Positions 1 to 8,897 of a stretch of DNA of 64,000 bases are shown here, piece by piece. A program made the position numbers and the translations under genes. Under the pieces are notes generated by a model. That model made no database searches. It was not told the origin of the DNA and worked only from the letters and a program-made list of their open reading frames with translations. The stretch is from the NCBI RefSeq assembly GCF_030285925.1, contig NZ_CP127251.1, positions 2,961,001 to 3,025,000 on the forward strand, in the 5' to 3' direction. The DNA is from Devosia sp. YIM 151766 (GTDB lineage: Bacteria; Pseudomonadota; Alphaproteobacteria; Rhizobiales; Devosiaceae). Numbering within the stretch: position 1 is the stretch's first letter; each line of letters begins with the position of its first letter.

Positions 1-356
1 TGGGGGTGGGACGCATGTTCGAGGGCACGCCCGGCCCGATGTGGGAAGGGGTCAAGCGCCTCCGCGATCTGCCCGACGAAACCCTGGTCTATTGCGGCCA
101 TGAATATACCCAGAGCAATGCCAGCTTCGCCCTCGCCATCGACCCGGACAACGAGGCGCTAAAGGCCCGTGCCGCCGAGGTAAATTCGCTGCGCGCCGCT
201 GGAAAACCCACCATTCCGTTCAAGCTGGGCGAGGACAAGCGGGCCAATCCGTTCATGCGCGCCGACGCCCCGGAACTGGCCCGGCATTATGGCCTTGAGG
301 GCGCCGATCCGGCTGAGGTTTTCGCCGCCATCCGCAAGGGCAAGGACAATTTCTGA
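1..356 (+). CDS. gloB: Hydroxyacylglutathione hydrolase (glyoxalase II), C-terminal part
   Basis: The gene enters from the left edge, so only the last ~118 residues are present. Glyoxalase II hydrolyses S-lactoylglutathione to D-lactate and glutathione in the cytosol. The visible segment has the family's GRMFEGTP stretch near the start. It also has the CGHEYTQSNASFA motif, whose His is a metal ligand, followed by the C-terminal helical domain with the KxxNPFMR pattern that contacts glutathione. Length and order match the last half of GloB. The metallo-beta-lactamase N-terminus lies outside the window. The residue before GRMFEG is Val, where many homologues have Cys. Confidence 0.93.
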   Translation, partial: GVGRMFEGTPGPMWEGVKRLRDLPDETLVYCGHEYTQSNASFALAIDPDNEALKARAAEVNSLRAAGKPTIPFKLGEDKRANPFMRADAPELARHYGLEGADPAEVFAAIRKGKDNF

Positions 357-412
357 GCCCGGCGATTAACCATTCGCCTGTGCGGAATCCTTCACCGGGG
401 ATCGAAATTCGT

Positions 413-511
413 TAACAGACTGTTATCATCTGGCACGGCGTTTGCCCCGATAGGGGTAACACGCCGCGGGTTCTGTGCCATTCCGGGACAGAGCGGCGCA
501 AAATGGTACAG
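413..511. promoter_or_regulatory. Two inverted repeats upstream of small CDS
   Basis: Positions 413-425 read TAACAGACTGTTA, a palindrome around one central base. Positions 473-482 (CTGTGCCATT) and 502-511 (AATGGTACAG) form inverted arms with one mismatch, ending just before the ATG at 514. This placement fits an operator or leader structure of the small downstream gene. No regulator can be assigned. Confidence 0.35.
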
Positions 512-513
512 TC

Positions 514-771
514 ATGCCCCATTTGGAGCAAAGCGAGACAGATCGAACCCTGCCCGTGCCGGCGGCCCCGGCCACGCCGCGCCCCTCGCTCGCCCATAGC
601 GCTCCGAACGCCGCCTTTGTCAGCCAGCTCATCGCCGCCCGCGAGCGGCTCAGCCCGCAACGTACAAGCCGCCTGGAAAATGCTGCGGGGGCGGTGGGCG
701 CCTATGGCAAAGGCGGCCGCATCGCCGAGCGCCGCATGCCGCTGGGCTATCGCCGCACGCTTTTGATCTAG
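514..771 (+). CDS. Small conserved-type hypothetical protein (85 aa)
   Basis: This 85-residue protein of unknown function has a low-complexity Pro/Ala/Ser-rich N-terminus. A more structured C-terminal half begins NAAFVSQLIAARERL and ends with a basic RRMPLGYRRT stretch. I recall short proteins of this design, with an F-x-x-Q-L-I-A core and a C-terminal Y-R motif, being common in Hyphomicrobiales, but cannot verify that here. The start at 514 is chosen over an in-frame ATG at 475 because the longer version would overlap the inverted repeat at 473-511. No signal peptide or membrane segment is seen. Confidence 0.6.
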   Translation: MPHLEQSETDRTLPVPAAPATPRPSLAHSAPNAAFVSQLIAARERLSPQRTSRLENAAGAVGAYGKGGRIAERRMPLGYRRTLLI

Positions 772-880
772 CGTGCCGGCGCCGTTCCAATAATTCTGGA
801 ATTGGCGGTTCAATTCGCCCGGCCTCGAACGTCGCAATGATGAGGGCGCCTATAGGCGCCGGATAACGAGGAGAGATTCC

Positions 881-1360
881 ATGCCAATCGCCAAGAACAC
901 TGTCTGCATCTGGTACGACAAGGACGCGGAAGCGGCGGCCCGCTTCTATGCCGAAACCTTTCCCGACACCCGGGTCACCGCCGTCAGCACGGCGCCGAGC
1001 GATAACCCGTCCAGCAAGGCGGGCGCCGTGCTGACGGTGGAATTCACCCTGATGGGCATTGCCTGTATCGGCCTCAATGGCGGCCCCGCCTTCACCCATA
1101 GCGAAGCCTTCTCTTTCCAGATCGCCACCGACGACCAGCAAGAGACCGACCGCTATTGGAACGCCATTGTCGGCAATGGCGGCGAGGAGAGCATGTGCGG
1201 CTGGTGCAAGGACAAATGGGGCATTTCCTGGCAGATCACCCCGCGAACCCTGTCCGAAGCCATGGCCGCAGGCGGCGCCGAAGCCAAGCGCGCCTTCGAG
1301 GCGATGATGACGATGAAAAAAATCGACGTGGCGGCGATCGAGGCGGCGCGGCGCGGCTAG
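881..1360 (+). CDS. VOC-superfamily protein, PhnB-like (159 aa)
   Basis: This is a single-domain vicinal-oxygen-chelate fold protein of the PhnB-like or '3-demethylubiquinone-9 3-methyltransferase' annotation group. The beta-alpha-beta-beta-beta pattern begins at NTVCIWYDKDAEAAARFYAETFP. The second half carries the family's DRYWNAIV and CGWCKDKWGISWQITP stretch. A good ribosome-binding site (GAGGAGA) lies 7-8 bases before the ATG. Members rarely have proven activity, and the methyltransferase name should not be taken literally. It stands alone, convergent with fumC across a palindromic repeat. Confidence 0.85.
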   Translation: MPIAKNTVCIWYDKDAEAAARFYAETFPDTRVTAVSTAPSDNPSSKAGAVLTVEFTLMGIACIGLNGGPAFTHSEAFSFQIATDDQQETDRYWNAIVGNGGEESMCGWCKDKWGISWQITPRTLSEAMAAGGAEAKRAFEAMMTMKKIDVAAIEAARRG

Positions 1361-1388
1361 CGGGCTATGTGATTGCCAATATCACGCT

Positions 1389-1419
1389 CGTCACCCTCGC
1401 GTCAGGCGCGAGGGTGACG
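1389..1419. repeat. Palindromic CGTCACCCTCGCG repeat
   Basis: Arms CGTCACCCTCGCG and CGCGAGGGTGACG flank a 5-base loop between two convergent genes. Close relatives of both arms recur at about 9329-9393, so this belongs to a dispersed repeat family. It may also act as a bidirectional terminator, although no U-tract follows. Confidence 0.6.
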
Positions 1420-1465
1420 ATCCGGGAAGAAGGAGCCAGCGCGGCTCTCCTCAAATGCCAGCGCC

Positions 1466-2866
1466 CTATTGCTTGAGCTTGAGCGGGCCGACCATCTGTT
1501 CGGGCTTCACTTCGGCGTCGAATTCCTCGCCGGTGAGCAGGCCCAGATTGATGGCTTCTTCGCGCAGCGTCGTGCCGTTCCGATGCGCGGTCTTGGCGAT
1601 CTTGGCGGCATTGTCATAGCCGATGCGGCGATTGAGCGCCGTCACCAGCATCAGCGACTGATCCACCAGTTGCTGGATGCGCTTCCGGTCCGGCTCGATG
1701 CCCATTGCGCAATTGTCGTTGAAACTCTTGGCAGCATCGGCCAGGAGGCGCACGCTTTGCAGGAAATTATAGGCGATGACCGGCTTGAAGACATTGAGCT
1801 CGAAATTGCCCTGACTGGCGGCAAAGCCGATGGCGGCGTCATTGCCCATGACCTGGGCAACCACCATGGTCATGGCTTCGGACTGGGTGGGATTGACCTT
1901 GCCCGGCATGATCGAGGAACCGGGCTCGTTTTCGGGAATGGTGATTTCGCCCAGGCCGGAACGCGGGCCGGAGGCCAGCCAGCGCACGTCATTGGCGATC
2001 TTCATGAAGGCGACGGCGAGCTGCTTGAGCGCGCCCGAGGCGCCGACAAAGGCGTCATGACCGGCCAGCAGGGCGAACTTGTTGGGGCCGGTGACGAAAT
2101 CGTGGCCGGTGAGGTCGGCGATTTCCCTGGCGACGGTGACGGCATAATCGGGATGGGCATTGAGCCCGGTGCCGACGGCGGTGCCACCCAAAGCCAGTTC
2201 CTTCAATTGCGGCATGCTCGCCTTGATGGCGGCAATGGCATAATCGATCTGCGCCACCCAGCCGGAGATTTCCTGGCCCAGGGTCAGCGGCGTCGCGTCC
2301 TGGAGATGGGTGCGGCCGATCTTGACCACGTCCATGAACGTATCGGCCTTGGCCTGTAGGGTGTCGCGCAACAGGGCGACGCGCTCATAAAGATAGTTCT
2401 CCACCGCCTCGACCGCGGCGATATGCATGGCGGTGGGATAGGTGTCGTTGGAGCTCTGGCTCATATTGACGTGGTCATTGGGATGGACGGGCTTTTTCGA
2501 GCCCATCTCCCCGCCGGCCATTTCGATGGCGCGGTTGGAAATGACTTCGTTGACATTCATATTGGACTGGGTGCCCGATCCGGTCTGCCAGACCACCAGC
2601 GGGAAATGCTCGGCCAGCTTGCCCTCGATCACCTCGTCGGCGGCGGCGACCACCAGGTCGCGCGTCTTCTCGTCCATGAGGCCGAGCTTGAAATTGGCCA
2701 GAGCCGCCGCCTTCTTGAGGATGCCGAAGGCGGTGATGATCTCGGCGGGCATCTTTTCTGCGCCGATATCGAAGTTCTGCAGGCTTCGGGCCGTCTGCGC
2801 GCCGTAATATTTATCGGTCGGGACCTCGATATTGCCCATAGTGTCCGATTCGACGCGCATGCTCAT
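1466..2866 (-). CDS. fumC: Fumarate hydratase, class II
   Basis: FumC catalyses fumarate + water to L-malate in the TCA cycle; it is an iron-independent homotetramer. The 466-residue protein matches the family length. It has the [12 protein letters not shown] segment near residue 100, [14 protein letters not shown], and the superfamily signature [11 protein letters not shown] near residue 320, whose loop Ser is catalytic. The start MSMRVESDT (2866) is preferred because GGAGC lies about 10 bases upstream; the open frame runs further up without a better site. It lies downstream of rpmF on the same strand, separated from it by a terminator. Confidence 0.97.
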   Translation of the reverse strand: MSMRVESDTMGNIEVPTDKYYGAQTARSLQNFDIGAEKMPAEIITAFGILKKAAALANFKLGLMDEKTRDLVVAAADEVIEGKLAEHFPLVVWQTGSGTQSNMNVNEVISNRAIEMAGGEMGSKKPVHPNDHVNMSQSSNDTYPTAMHIAAVEAVENYLYERVALLRDTLQAKADTFMDVVKIGRTHLQDATPLTLGQEISGWVAQIDYAIAAIKASMPQLKELALGGTAVGTGLNAHPDYAVTVAREIADLTGHDFVTGPNKFALLAGHDAFVGASGALKQLAVAFMKIANDVRWLASGPRSGLGEITIPENEPGSSIMPGKVNPTQSEAMTMVVAQVMGNDAAIGFAASQGNFELNVFKPVIAYNFLQSVRLLADAAKSFNDNCAMGIEPDRKRIQQLVDQSLMLVTALNRRIGYDNAAKIAKTAHRNGTTLREEAINLGLLTGEEFDAEVKPEQMVGPLKLKQ

Positions 2867-2904
2867 ATTGCCTTTGCTCCAGCTGGCCGCCGCTCCGGCG
2901 GCGG

Positions 2905-2941
2905 AAAAAACCAAACGGCCGACCCTTCGGGGGGCCGGCCG
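2905..2941 (-). terminator. Rho-independent terminator of rpmF
   Basis: Read on the minus strand, a GC-rich hairpin (GGCCGGCC...GGTCGGCC with a CGAAG loop) is followed by TTTGGTTTTTT. It lies 46 bases after the rpmF stop and before fumC, so it should end the rpmF transcript. Confidence 0.75.
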
Positions 2942-2986
2942 CTCGAATATCAGATAAAGCGCCGCGGCGCCAAAGCGCCTTTCGGC

Positions 2987-3166
2987 TTAGTTCTTGACCG
3001 CGAGGATCTGACGGCCGCGATACATGCCGGTCTTGAGGTCGACGTGATGCGGACGGCGCAGCTCGCCCGAATCCTTGTCTTCGACATAGGTGGGATTGGC
3101 GATCGCGTCGGCCGAACGGCGGAAGCCGCGCTTCATCGGCGAGGTCTTGCGTTTTGGCACAGCCAT
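2987..3166 (-). CDS. rpmF: 50S ribosomal protein L32 (59 aa)
   Basis: Reading the minus strand from the ATG at 3166 gives a basic 59-residue protein beginning [20 protein letters not shown] and ending [10 protein letters not shown]. This is the alphaproteobacterial form of L32, a component of the large ribosomal subunit. There are no cysteines, so it is the zinc-free form. A ribosome-binding site (AGGA in CGGAAGGACC) sits just upstream. Confidence 0.97.
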   Translation of the reverse strand: MAVPKRKTSPMKRGFRRSADAIANPTYVEDKDSGELRRPHHVDLKTGMYRGRQILAVKN

Positions 3167-3309
3167 GGTTCGGTCCTTCCGAAATTCAAAATCGTTGCGC
3201 CGCCGAAAGCGGCCAGAGAATTATCTCTGTCAGGATTGGTCGGCTCTATAGAGCAAGACAGGACGCTTGGCTAGGGGTTTTGTGAATCGGGCCGGGGCTT
3301 GCTGCGATC

Positions 3310-3331
3310 AATTATCGTATGTACAATAATT
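3310..3331. promoter_or_regulatory. Putative BrnTA operator palindrome
   Basis: The 18-base core TTATCGTATGTACAATAA (3312-3329) matches its own reverse complement at 14 of 18 positions, and the flanking AA/TT extends the symmetry to 22 bases. It lies 23 bases before the brnT start. BrnA-type antitoxins are known to repress their own operon, so this is a reasonable operator. The assignment is by position, not by matched consensus. Confidence 0.6.
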
Positions 3332-3353
3332 AAAGGCTTGGGGGAAGCCGGAC

Positions 3354-3623
3354 GTGTACGAATGGGACAGGGAAAAAGATGCCGCCAATCGGCTGAAGCA
3401 TGGGGTCGGCTTCGAGGACGTCGAGAATTTCGACTGGGATAGTGCAGTATTCCAGCAGGACAGGCGCTTCGATTACGGCGAAGAGCGCTTTCGCGCCTTC
3501 GGCTTCATCGGCGAGCGGCCTCACTGTCTTGCCTATGTTCTTCGCGGAGACAATATCCGCATCATCAGCCTGCGCCCCATGCATTTAAAGGAGGCAAGAC
3601 GCTATGGCCTCGCACAAGACTAA
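3354..3623 (+). CDS. brnT: BrnT family type II toxin
   Basis: BrnT is a small RelE-fold ribonuclease that arrests translation and is held inactive by BrnA. The 89-residue sequence starts YEWDREKDAANRLKHGVGFEDV, the hallmark of the family. It continues with the DxRFDYGEERFRAFG segment and the R-IISLRPMHLKEARRYG C-terminus, which carries the catalytic Arg/His-type residues. The start is GTG with GGGGGAA upstream. The 3' end overlaps brnA by 20 bases, the usual toxin-first arrangement. Confidence 0.92.
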   Translation: MYEWDREKDAANRLKHGVGFEDVENFDWDSAVFQQDRRFDYGEERFRAFGFIGERPHCLAYVLRGDNIRIISLRPMHLKEARRYGLAQD

Positions 3624-3891
3624 GGGCAAGCCGCCGGACAATTACGATCCCGCCGCCCCGCTCACCGAGGAAGAAATCAAGACGCTGCGCCCGGCGCGGG
3701 AATTTTTCGCCGAACGCGGCCTGCCCATGCCGGTGCCCCGCAAAGCCGGCCGGCCCAGGCAGGACGAGACCAAGGTGCGGGTGACGATGCGGCTCGATGC
3801 CGGGATCGTGGAGCATTTCAAGAGCCAGGGGCCCGGCTGGCAAACCCGCATCAATGCGGTTCTGGCCGAAAAAGTCGCCAAGGGCCGCTAG
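3604..3891 (+). CDS. brnA: BrnA family antitoxin
   Basis: This 95-residue antitoxin has an N-terminal toxin-binding part (residues ~10-45, DPAAPLTEEEIKTLRPAREFF). Its C-terminal ribbon-helix-helix DNA-binding domain (KVRVTMRLDAGIVEHFKSQGPGWQTRINAVL) is typical of the BrnA/CopG-like group. A near-perfect AAAGGAGG lies 7 bases before the ATG, inside brnT, so antitoxin translation may be stronger than toxin translation. It is expected to neutralise BrnT and repress the operon. Confidence 0.9.
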   Translation: MASHKTKGKPPDNYDPAAPLTEEEIKTLRPAREFFAERGLPMPVPRKAGRPRQDETKVRVTMRLDAGIVEHFKSQGPGWQTRINAVLAEKVAKGR

Positions 3892-3996
3892 ATGTGAGTG
3901 TTTCGTTCCCCCTTACGGGAACGAGGGCCGCCACCGGCCCGCACTGCCCCCCTCAAAGGGGGGAGCGCTTGTCACCGCTTCCGTGGCTCGCCGCCG

Positions 3997-4704
3997 CTAC
4001 AGCGCCAGCTTGCCGTCCTGGCCCACACAGGCTGCCCTGGGGCCATATTCGCGGGCGCGGGCTTCGACGATGCGCGCCACCCGCAACAGGCCGGCGCTGG
4101 GGCGGGCGGGGTTGCGCAGGAGGGGATTGGGCAGGGTGACGGCCAGCAGGCTGGCGGTCTGCCAGTCGAGATTTTGCGGTTCGCGGCCGAAAGCGTGTTC
4201 GGCGCCGGCCGCGACGCCGAACTGGCCGGACGGGCCCCATTCGGCGATGTTGAGATAGATCTCCATGATCCGCTTCTTGGGCATGACCAGATCGATATAG
4301 GCCGCCAGCGGCACTTCCAGCGCCTTGCGGATGGCGCTCTGGCCGTTCCACAGAAACAGATTGCGCGCCACCTGCATGGTGAGGGTGGAGGCGCCCCGCG
4401 CCTCCCGCCCGGCGAGATAATTGTCGATCTCGATGCGCAGGGCGGCGACGTCCACGCCCCAATGGCGGCAGAATTGGCCATCCTCGGAGAGGATCACCGC
4501 CGCCTTGAGGCGGTCGGAAATATCGTCGATATCGCGCCATTGCCGCTCGACCGGCTGCAAGGTGAGCAGGCGGGCCAGCATGGGGACGGAGACCGGCTGG
4601 ATCACCAGATAAATCGGGGTGAGGATCAGCGGCAGGGCCACGAGCACGGCAAGTATCCCCAAGGGAATGCGGAGAATGTGCCAGAGCTGTTTGCGTCGCG
4701 CCAT
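3997..4704 (-). CDS. mtgA: Monofunctional biosynthetic peptidoglycan transglycosylase
   Basis: MtgA polymerises lipid II into glycan strands at the outer face of the inner membrane. The 235-residue product has one N-terminal membrane segment (residues ~8-36, WHILRIPLGILAVLVALPLIL). A GT51 domain follows, with the catalytic-Glu motif VILSEDGQFCRHWGVD, then GASTLTMQVARNLFLW and PKKRIMEIYLNIAEWG. The start at 4704 follows from the membrane anchor. A much longer open frame continuing to 6351 on this strand is a shadow of the opposite-strand genes. Confidence 0.95.
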   Translation of the reverse strand: MARRKQLWHILRIPLGILAVLVALPLILTPIYLVIQPVSVPMLARLLTLQPVERQWRDIDDISDRLKAAVILSEDGQFCRHWGVDVAALRIEIDNYLAGREARGASTLTMQVARNLFLWNGQSAIRKALEVPLAAYIDLVMPKKRIMEIYLNIAEWGPSGQFGVAAGAEHAFGREPQNLDWQTASLLAVTLPNPLLRNPARPSAGLLRVARIVEARAREYGPRAACVGQDGKLAL

Positions 4705-4741
4705 GGGCGGGTGTGTAACCGCGTGTGCGGTTGCGGCCAAG

Positions 4742-4856
4742 CCCCCTCGTCCGGCGCTGTGCTCCCGGCCACGTTCCCCCTCATCCGGCGCTGCGCGCCC
4801 GGCCGTGTTCCCCCTCATCCGGCGCTGCGCGCCACCTTCTCCCCGAGGGGGAGAAG
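4742..4856. repeat. 34-bp tandem repeat with terminal CTCCCC palindrome
   Basis: Copies start at 4742, 4776 and 4810, each beginning CCCCCTC(A/G)TCCGGCGCTG. The first two are full 34-base units and the third is cut after about 24 bases. It is followed by CTTCTCCCC/GGGGAGAAG, a short inverted repeat. This is the style of intergenic repeat often seen in Rhizobiales genomes. It lies between the divergent mtgA and ispA genes. Confidence 0.75.
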
Positions 4857-4962
4857 AATGGTTCGGCCTGCGCCCCTTATTCCTCTCCCCCTCGGGAGGG
4901 TGCCCCGAAGGGCGGGTGATGGGGGGATTGCCCGATGCCGGGCAAAAAGCTAGCAACGAACC

Positions 4963-5865
4963 ATGTATGACTTTTCCGCCGACAGCGCCGATTGCGCCCG
5001 CGCCGTGGAGGCCGGGCTTTCCGATTATCTGACCGGCGCCAGGCTGTCCGGCCCGGGTCCCGCCGCCGAAAGGCTGGTGGAAGCCATGCGGCATGGGAGC
5101 CTCGAAGGCGGCAAGCGCTTGCGGCCGCTCCTGGTGCGGCAGGCGGCGGCGATCTTCTCGGTGCCGCGCGAGGCGGCGCTGCCGGCCGGAATGGCCGTGG
5201 AAATGGTGCATTGCTATTCGCTGATCCATGACGACCTGCCCGCCATGGACGACGACGATTTGCGGCGCGGCCGGCCCAGCGTGCATAAGCAATATGACGA
5301 GGCCACCGCCATCCTGGCGGGGGACGCCCTGTTGGCCCAGGCCTTTGCCGTTCTGGCCGATCCCCATTGCCATGCCGATCCCGCCGTGCGCGTGGCGCTG
5401 ATCGCCGAACTGGCGCAAGGCGGCGGCGCCGGCGGCATGGTGGGCGGACAGATGCGCGACATCGAAGGGGAAAGCGGCGGCCTCACCGAAGGCGAGATCG
5501 CCGTCATGCAGGCCATGAAGACCGGGGCGCTGATCCGGGCCTCGGTACGGATGGGCGCCCTGCTCGGCGGCGCCGATGCCCGGGCGCTCTCGGCGCTCAC
5601 CGCCTATGCCGAAGCGGCCGGCCGCGCCTTCCAGCTGGCCGACGACATTCTCGACGTGACCGCGACGCCCGAAATCATGGGCAAGGCCACCGGCAAGGAT
5701 GCGGGCGCCGGCAAGCAGACCCTGGTGGCCCGGCTCGGCGTCGAGGCGGCGCGGCAGATGCTGGACGACATCGTCGCCGACGCCATTTCGGCGCTGCGCA
5801 CTTTCGGCCCCCGGGCCGACGGCTTGCGCGCCACCGCCCGCTATTTCGCGGCGCGGGAGAAGTGA
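4963..5865 (+). CDS. ispA: Short-chain polyprenyl diphosphate synthase (farnesyl/geranyl type)
   Basis: This enzyme condenses isopentenyl diphosphate with allylic diphosphates, probably to farnesyl diphosphate, feeding ubiquinone, undecaprenyl and hopanoid or carotenoid synthesis. The 300-residue protein has both Asp-rich motifs: DDLPAMD (residues 90-96) with the extra DDDLRRGRPS, and DDILD near residue 226. GGKRLRP binds IPP. Two residues between the paired Asp of the first motif, as in bacterial FPP synthases, argue for farnesyl product. Product length is not proven by sequence. Confidence 0.92.
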   Translation: MYDFSADSADCARAVEAGLSDYLTGARLSGPGPAAERLVEAMRHGSLEGGKRLRPLLVRQAAAIFSVPREAALPAGMAVEMVHCYSLIHDDLPAMDDDDLRRGRPSVHKQYDEATAILAGDALLAQAFAVLADPHCHADPAVRVALIAELAQGGGAGGMVGGQMRDIEGESGGLTEGEIAVMQAMKTGALIRASVRMGALLGGADARALSALTAYAEAAGRAFQLADDILDVTATPEIMGKATGKDAGAGKQTLVARLGVEAARQMLDDIVADAISALRTFGPRADGLRATARYFAAREK

Positions 5866-5913
5866 GCTTTGACCATTCCTTCCACCATCGTCAGATAATG
5901 CGGTATATGTGCA

Positions 5914-6381
5914 ATGAGCCTTGAATCCGTCCGCGCCGACCTTGCGTCCCGCGCCCCCGACCTCACCGTCCTCGTCACCGAGGCCTCGACCGCCACGGTG
6001 CAATTGGCGGCGGACGTGCATGGGGTCGAACCCGGCCAGATCGCCAAGACGCTGTGCATCCGCGTCAAGGATGCGGAATTCCTGCTGGTGACGCGGGGCG
6101 ATGCCCGGCTCGACAACCAGAAATCCAAAAGCGCCTTCGGCGGGCGGCCGCGCATGCTGGGGGCCGAGGACGTGTTGCGGCTCACCGGCCATCAGGTGGG
6201 CGGGGTCTGCCCCTTCGGCCTGCCGGCGCCGCTGCCGATCTATCTCGACACCTCGCTCAAAATCTATGACATCGTCATTCCGGCGGGCGGCGACAGCCAT
6301 GCCTCGATCAAGCTGACCCTGGACCGGCTGGCCGAATTGTGCGGCAATCAATGGGTGGATGTTTGCCAGCTGCCCGGGTGA
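5914..6381 (+). CDS. YbaK/EbsC family protein (aminoacyl-tRNA deacylase type)
   Basis: The YbaK/ProX fold hydrolyses misacylated tRNAs such as Cys-tRNA(Pro) or Ala-tRNA(Pro). The 155-residue protein has the conserved core: STATVQLAADVHGVEPGQIAKTL, the K-S-A-F-GGRPRML loop (YbaK's essential Lys region), and HQVGGVCPFGLP followed by IYDIVIPAGG. The exact tRNA substrate cannot be set from sequence. The following methyltransferase start overlaps its stop codon (GTGA), so the two are probably co-translated. Confidence 0.88.
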   Translation: MSLESVRADLASRAPDLTVLVTEASTATVQLAADVHGVEPGQIAKTLCIRVKDAEFLLVTRGDARLDNQKSKSAFGGRPRMLGAEDVLRLTGHQVGGVCPFGLPAPLPIYLDTSLKIYDIVIPAGGDSHASIKLTLDRLAELCGNQWVDVCQLPG

Positions 6382-6995
6382 GCCTGTCCCCCGAGGACTT
6401 CATTCGCACCCGGCTGGCACTGGCGCCCCTGCCCTTCCGGCCCGACATTTCGCTCTACCGCCCGACGCCCGGCAGCGGCCTGAATGCCTGGCTGGCCGAA
6501 CAGGGCCGCGCCGGTGTTCCGCCCTATTGGGCCTATGCCTGGGCCGGCGGCGCCGCCCTGGCGCTCTATCTCCGCGACCATCCCGAACTCGTCTCCGGCC
6601 GGACGGTACTCGATTTCGGCGCCGGATCGGGCCTGGCGGGCATTGCCGCGGCCAAGGCGGGCGCCGGCCGGGTGACGGCGCTGGAACCCGACCCGCTCGG
6701 ACAGGCGGCCGCGCGGCTCAATGCCGAGGCCAATGGCGTCGAATTGAGCATCGGCACCGAACTGCCCAAGACCGATATCGTCCTGGCCGGCGACGTCTTC
6801 TACACGGCCGAAGTGGCGGCCCGCACCCTGCCCGTCCTCAGCCAGGCCGCCGAGCGCGGCGCGACAGTGCTGATCGGCGATCCCTTTCGCCGCGACCTGC
6901 CGCTGGACCATCTGGAGCTGCTGGCCGAATACAGGGTGCCCGATATGGGGAGCGGCGCGCCGGTCAGGGCCGGCATCTTCGCCCTGCGCCCCTAG
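6378..6995 (+). CDS. Class I SAM-dependent methyltransferase (ETFB-lysine/Nnt1-like)
   Basis: This Rossmann-fold methyltransferase has the SAM-binding motif VLDFGAGSGLAGIAAAKAG, the acidic strand end ALEPDP and the later GDVFY motif. The N-terminal PPYWAYAWAGGAALALYL pattern is characteristic of the METTL20/ETFB-lysine and Nnt1 group, which methylate protein lysines. I chose the GTG at 6378 (205 residues), giving a GTGA overlap with the YbaK gene. An ATG at 6339 in frame would overlap by 43 bases. Substrate is unknown. Confidence 0.85.
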   Translation: MSLSPEDFIRTRLALAPLPFRPDISLYRPTPGSGLNAWLAEQGRAGVPPYWAYAWAGGAALALYLRDHPELVSGRTVLDFGAGSGLAGIAAAKAGAGRVTALEPDPLGQAAARLNAEANGVELSIGTELPKTDIVLAGDVFYTAEVAARTLPVLSQAAERGATVLIGDPFRRDLPLDHLELLAEYRVPDMGSGAPVRAGIFALRP

Positions 6996-7118
6996 AATAT
7001 CGGACATGCCGGCCCGGCCTTGCCCGCCCAATGGCCTTGTCCTATATCCAGGCCAGCGGGGACGGCCTCGCCCATCTTGGCAAGCGTTCGGGACGGCCCG
7101 GCAGCTATGGGGAAATCC

Positions 7119-7565
7119 ATGCGCACCACCTCGGACCGTATCCGCCACGCGGTCAGCTTCGAACTCATCGGCATCGTGCTGGCGACGCCGCTCGCCGCCT
7201 TCGCCTTCCACCTGCCGGGCGGCGACAGCGCCGTCATCGTCGTCGGCAGCGCCACTGTGGCGATGGCCTGGAACTATGTCTACAACCTGCTCTTCGACCA
7301 TGCCATGCGGCGCTGGCGCGGCAATACCGAAAAGTCGCTGCTGCTGCGCGTGCTGCATGCCATGCTGTTCGAATTGGGCCTGCTGATCATGCTGCTGCCG
7401 CTGATCGCCTTTTACCTGGGCATCAGCCTCTGGCAGGCGCTGGTCATGGATATCGCCTTCGCCCTGTTCTATATGGGCTATGCCTTCGTCTTCAACCTGG
7501 CCTATGACCGGGTCTTCCCGCTGCCCGAATGGCGGGAGCCGGCTAAATCTGGCCCAGCAGCTTGA
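7119..7565 (+). CDS. PACE family efflux transporter
   Basis: Proteobacterial antimicrobial compound efflux (PACE) proteins are ~150-residue inner-membrane proton-coupled pumps (AceI type) with two bacterial-transmembrane-pair domains. This 148-residue protein has the four expected helices. The two repeats begin RIRHAVSFELIGIVLATPL and SLLLRVLHAMLFELGLLI, each with the conserved Glu inside the first helix, and AWNYVYNLLFD and YAFVFNLAYDRVFP end each repeat. GGGGAAA precedes the ATG. Its substrate (biocide, polyamine or other) is not known. Its end overlaps the convergent small peptide gene. Confidence 0.9.
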   Translation: MRTTSDRIRHAVSFELIGIVLATPLAAFAFHLPGGDSAVIVVGSATVAMAWNYVYNLLFDHAMRRWRGNTEKSLLLRVLHAMLFELGLLIMLLPLIAFYLGISLWQALVMDIAFALFYMGYAFVFNLAYDRVFPLPEWREPAKSGPAA

Positions 7566-7625
7566 GCCCGCCAAGCACGATGATCAGCATGGCCAGCCAG
7601 AACAGACGTCGCTGATGGCGCTCGT

Positions 7626-7629
<4 letters not shown>
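7543..7629 (-). CDS. 28-residue hydrophobic peptide coupled to ispG
   Basis: The ATG overlaps the ispG stop in an ATGA and the frame encodes [20 protein letters not shown] plus GLKLLGQI. This is a basic N-terminus and one membrane helix, the layout of a small single-pass peptide with cytoplasmic N-terminus. The stop/start overlap and clean helix argue against chance, but no homologue is recognised and the frame is short. It also overlaps the 3' end of the convergent PACE gene by 23 bases. Confidence 0.45.
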
Positions 7630-8873
<1,244 letters not shown>

Positions 8874-8897
8874 CCTCGGAAATTTCCTTGTCGTCAC

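Noticed and set aside
4742..4856. Tandem repeats as a CRISPR array
   Set aside because: The 34-base units are contiguous without spacers, and no cas gene is present.
3997..6351. A 784-residue minus-strand frame
   Set aside because: Only its last 235 residues (MtgA) form a real protein; the rest is antisense to the ispA-type and YbaK genes.
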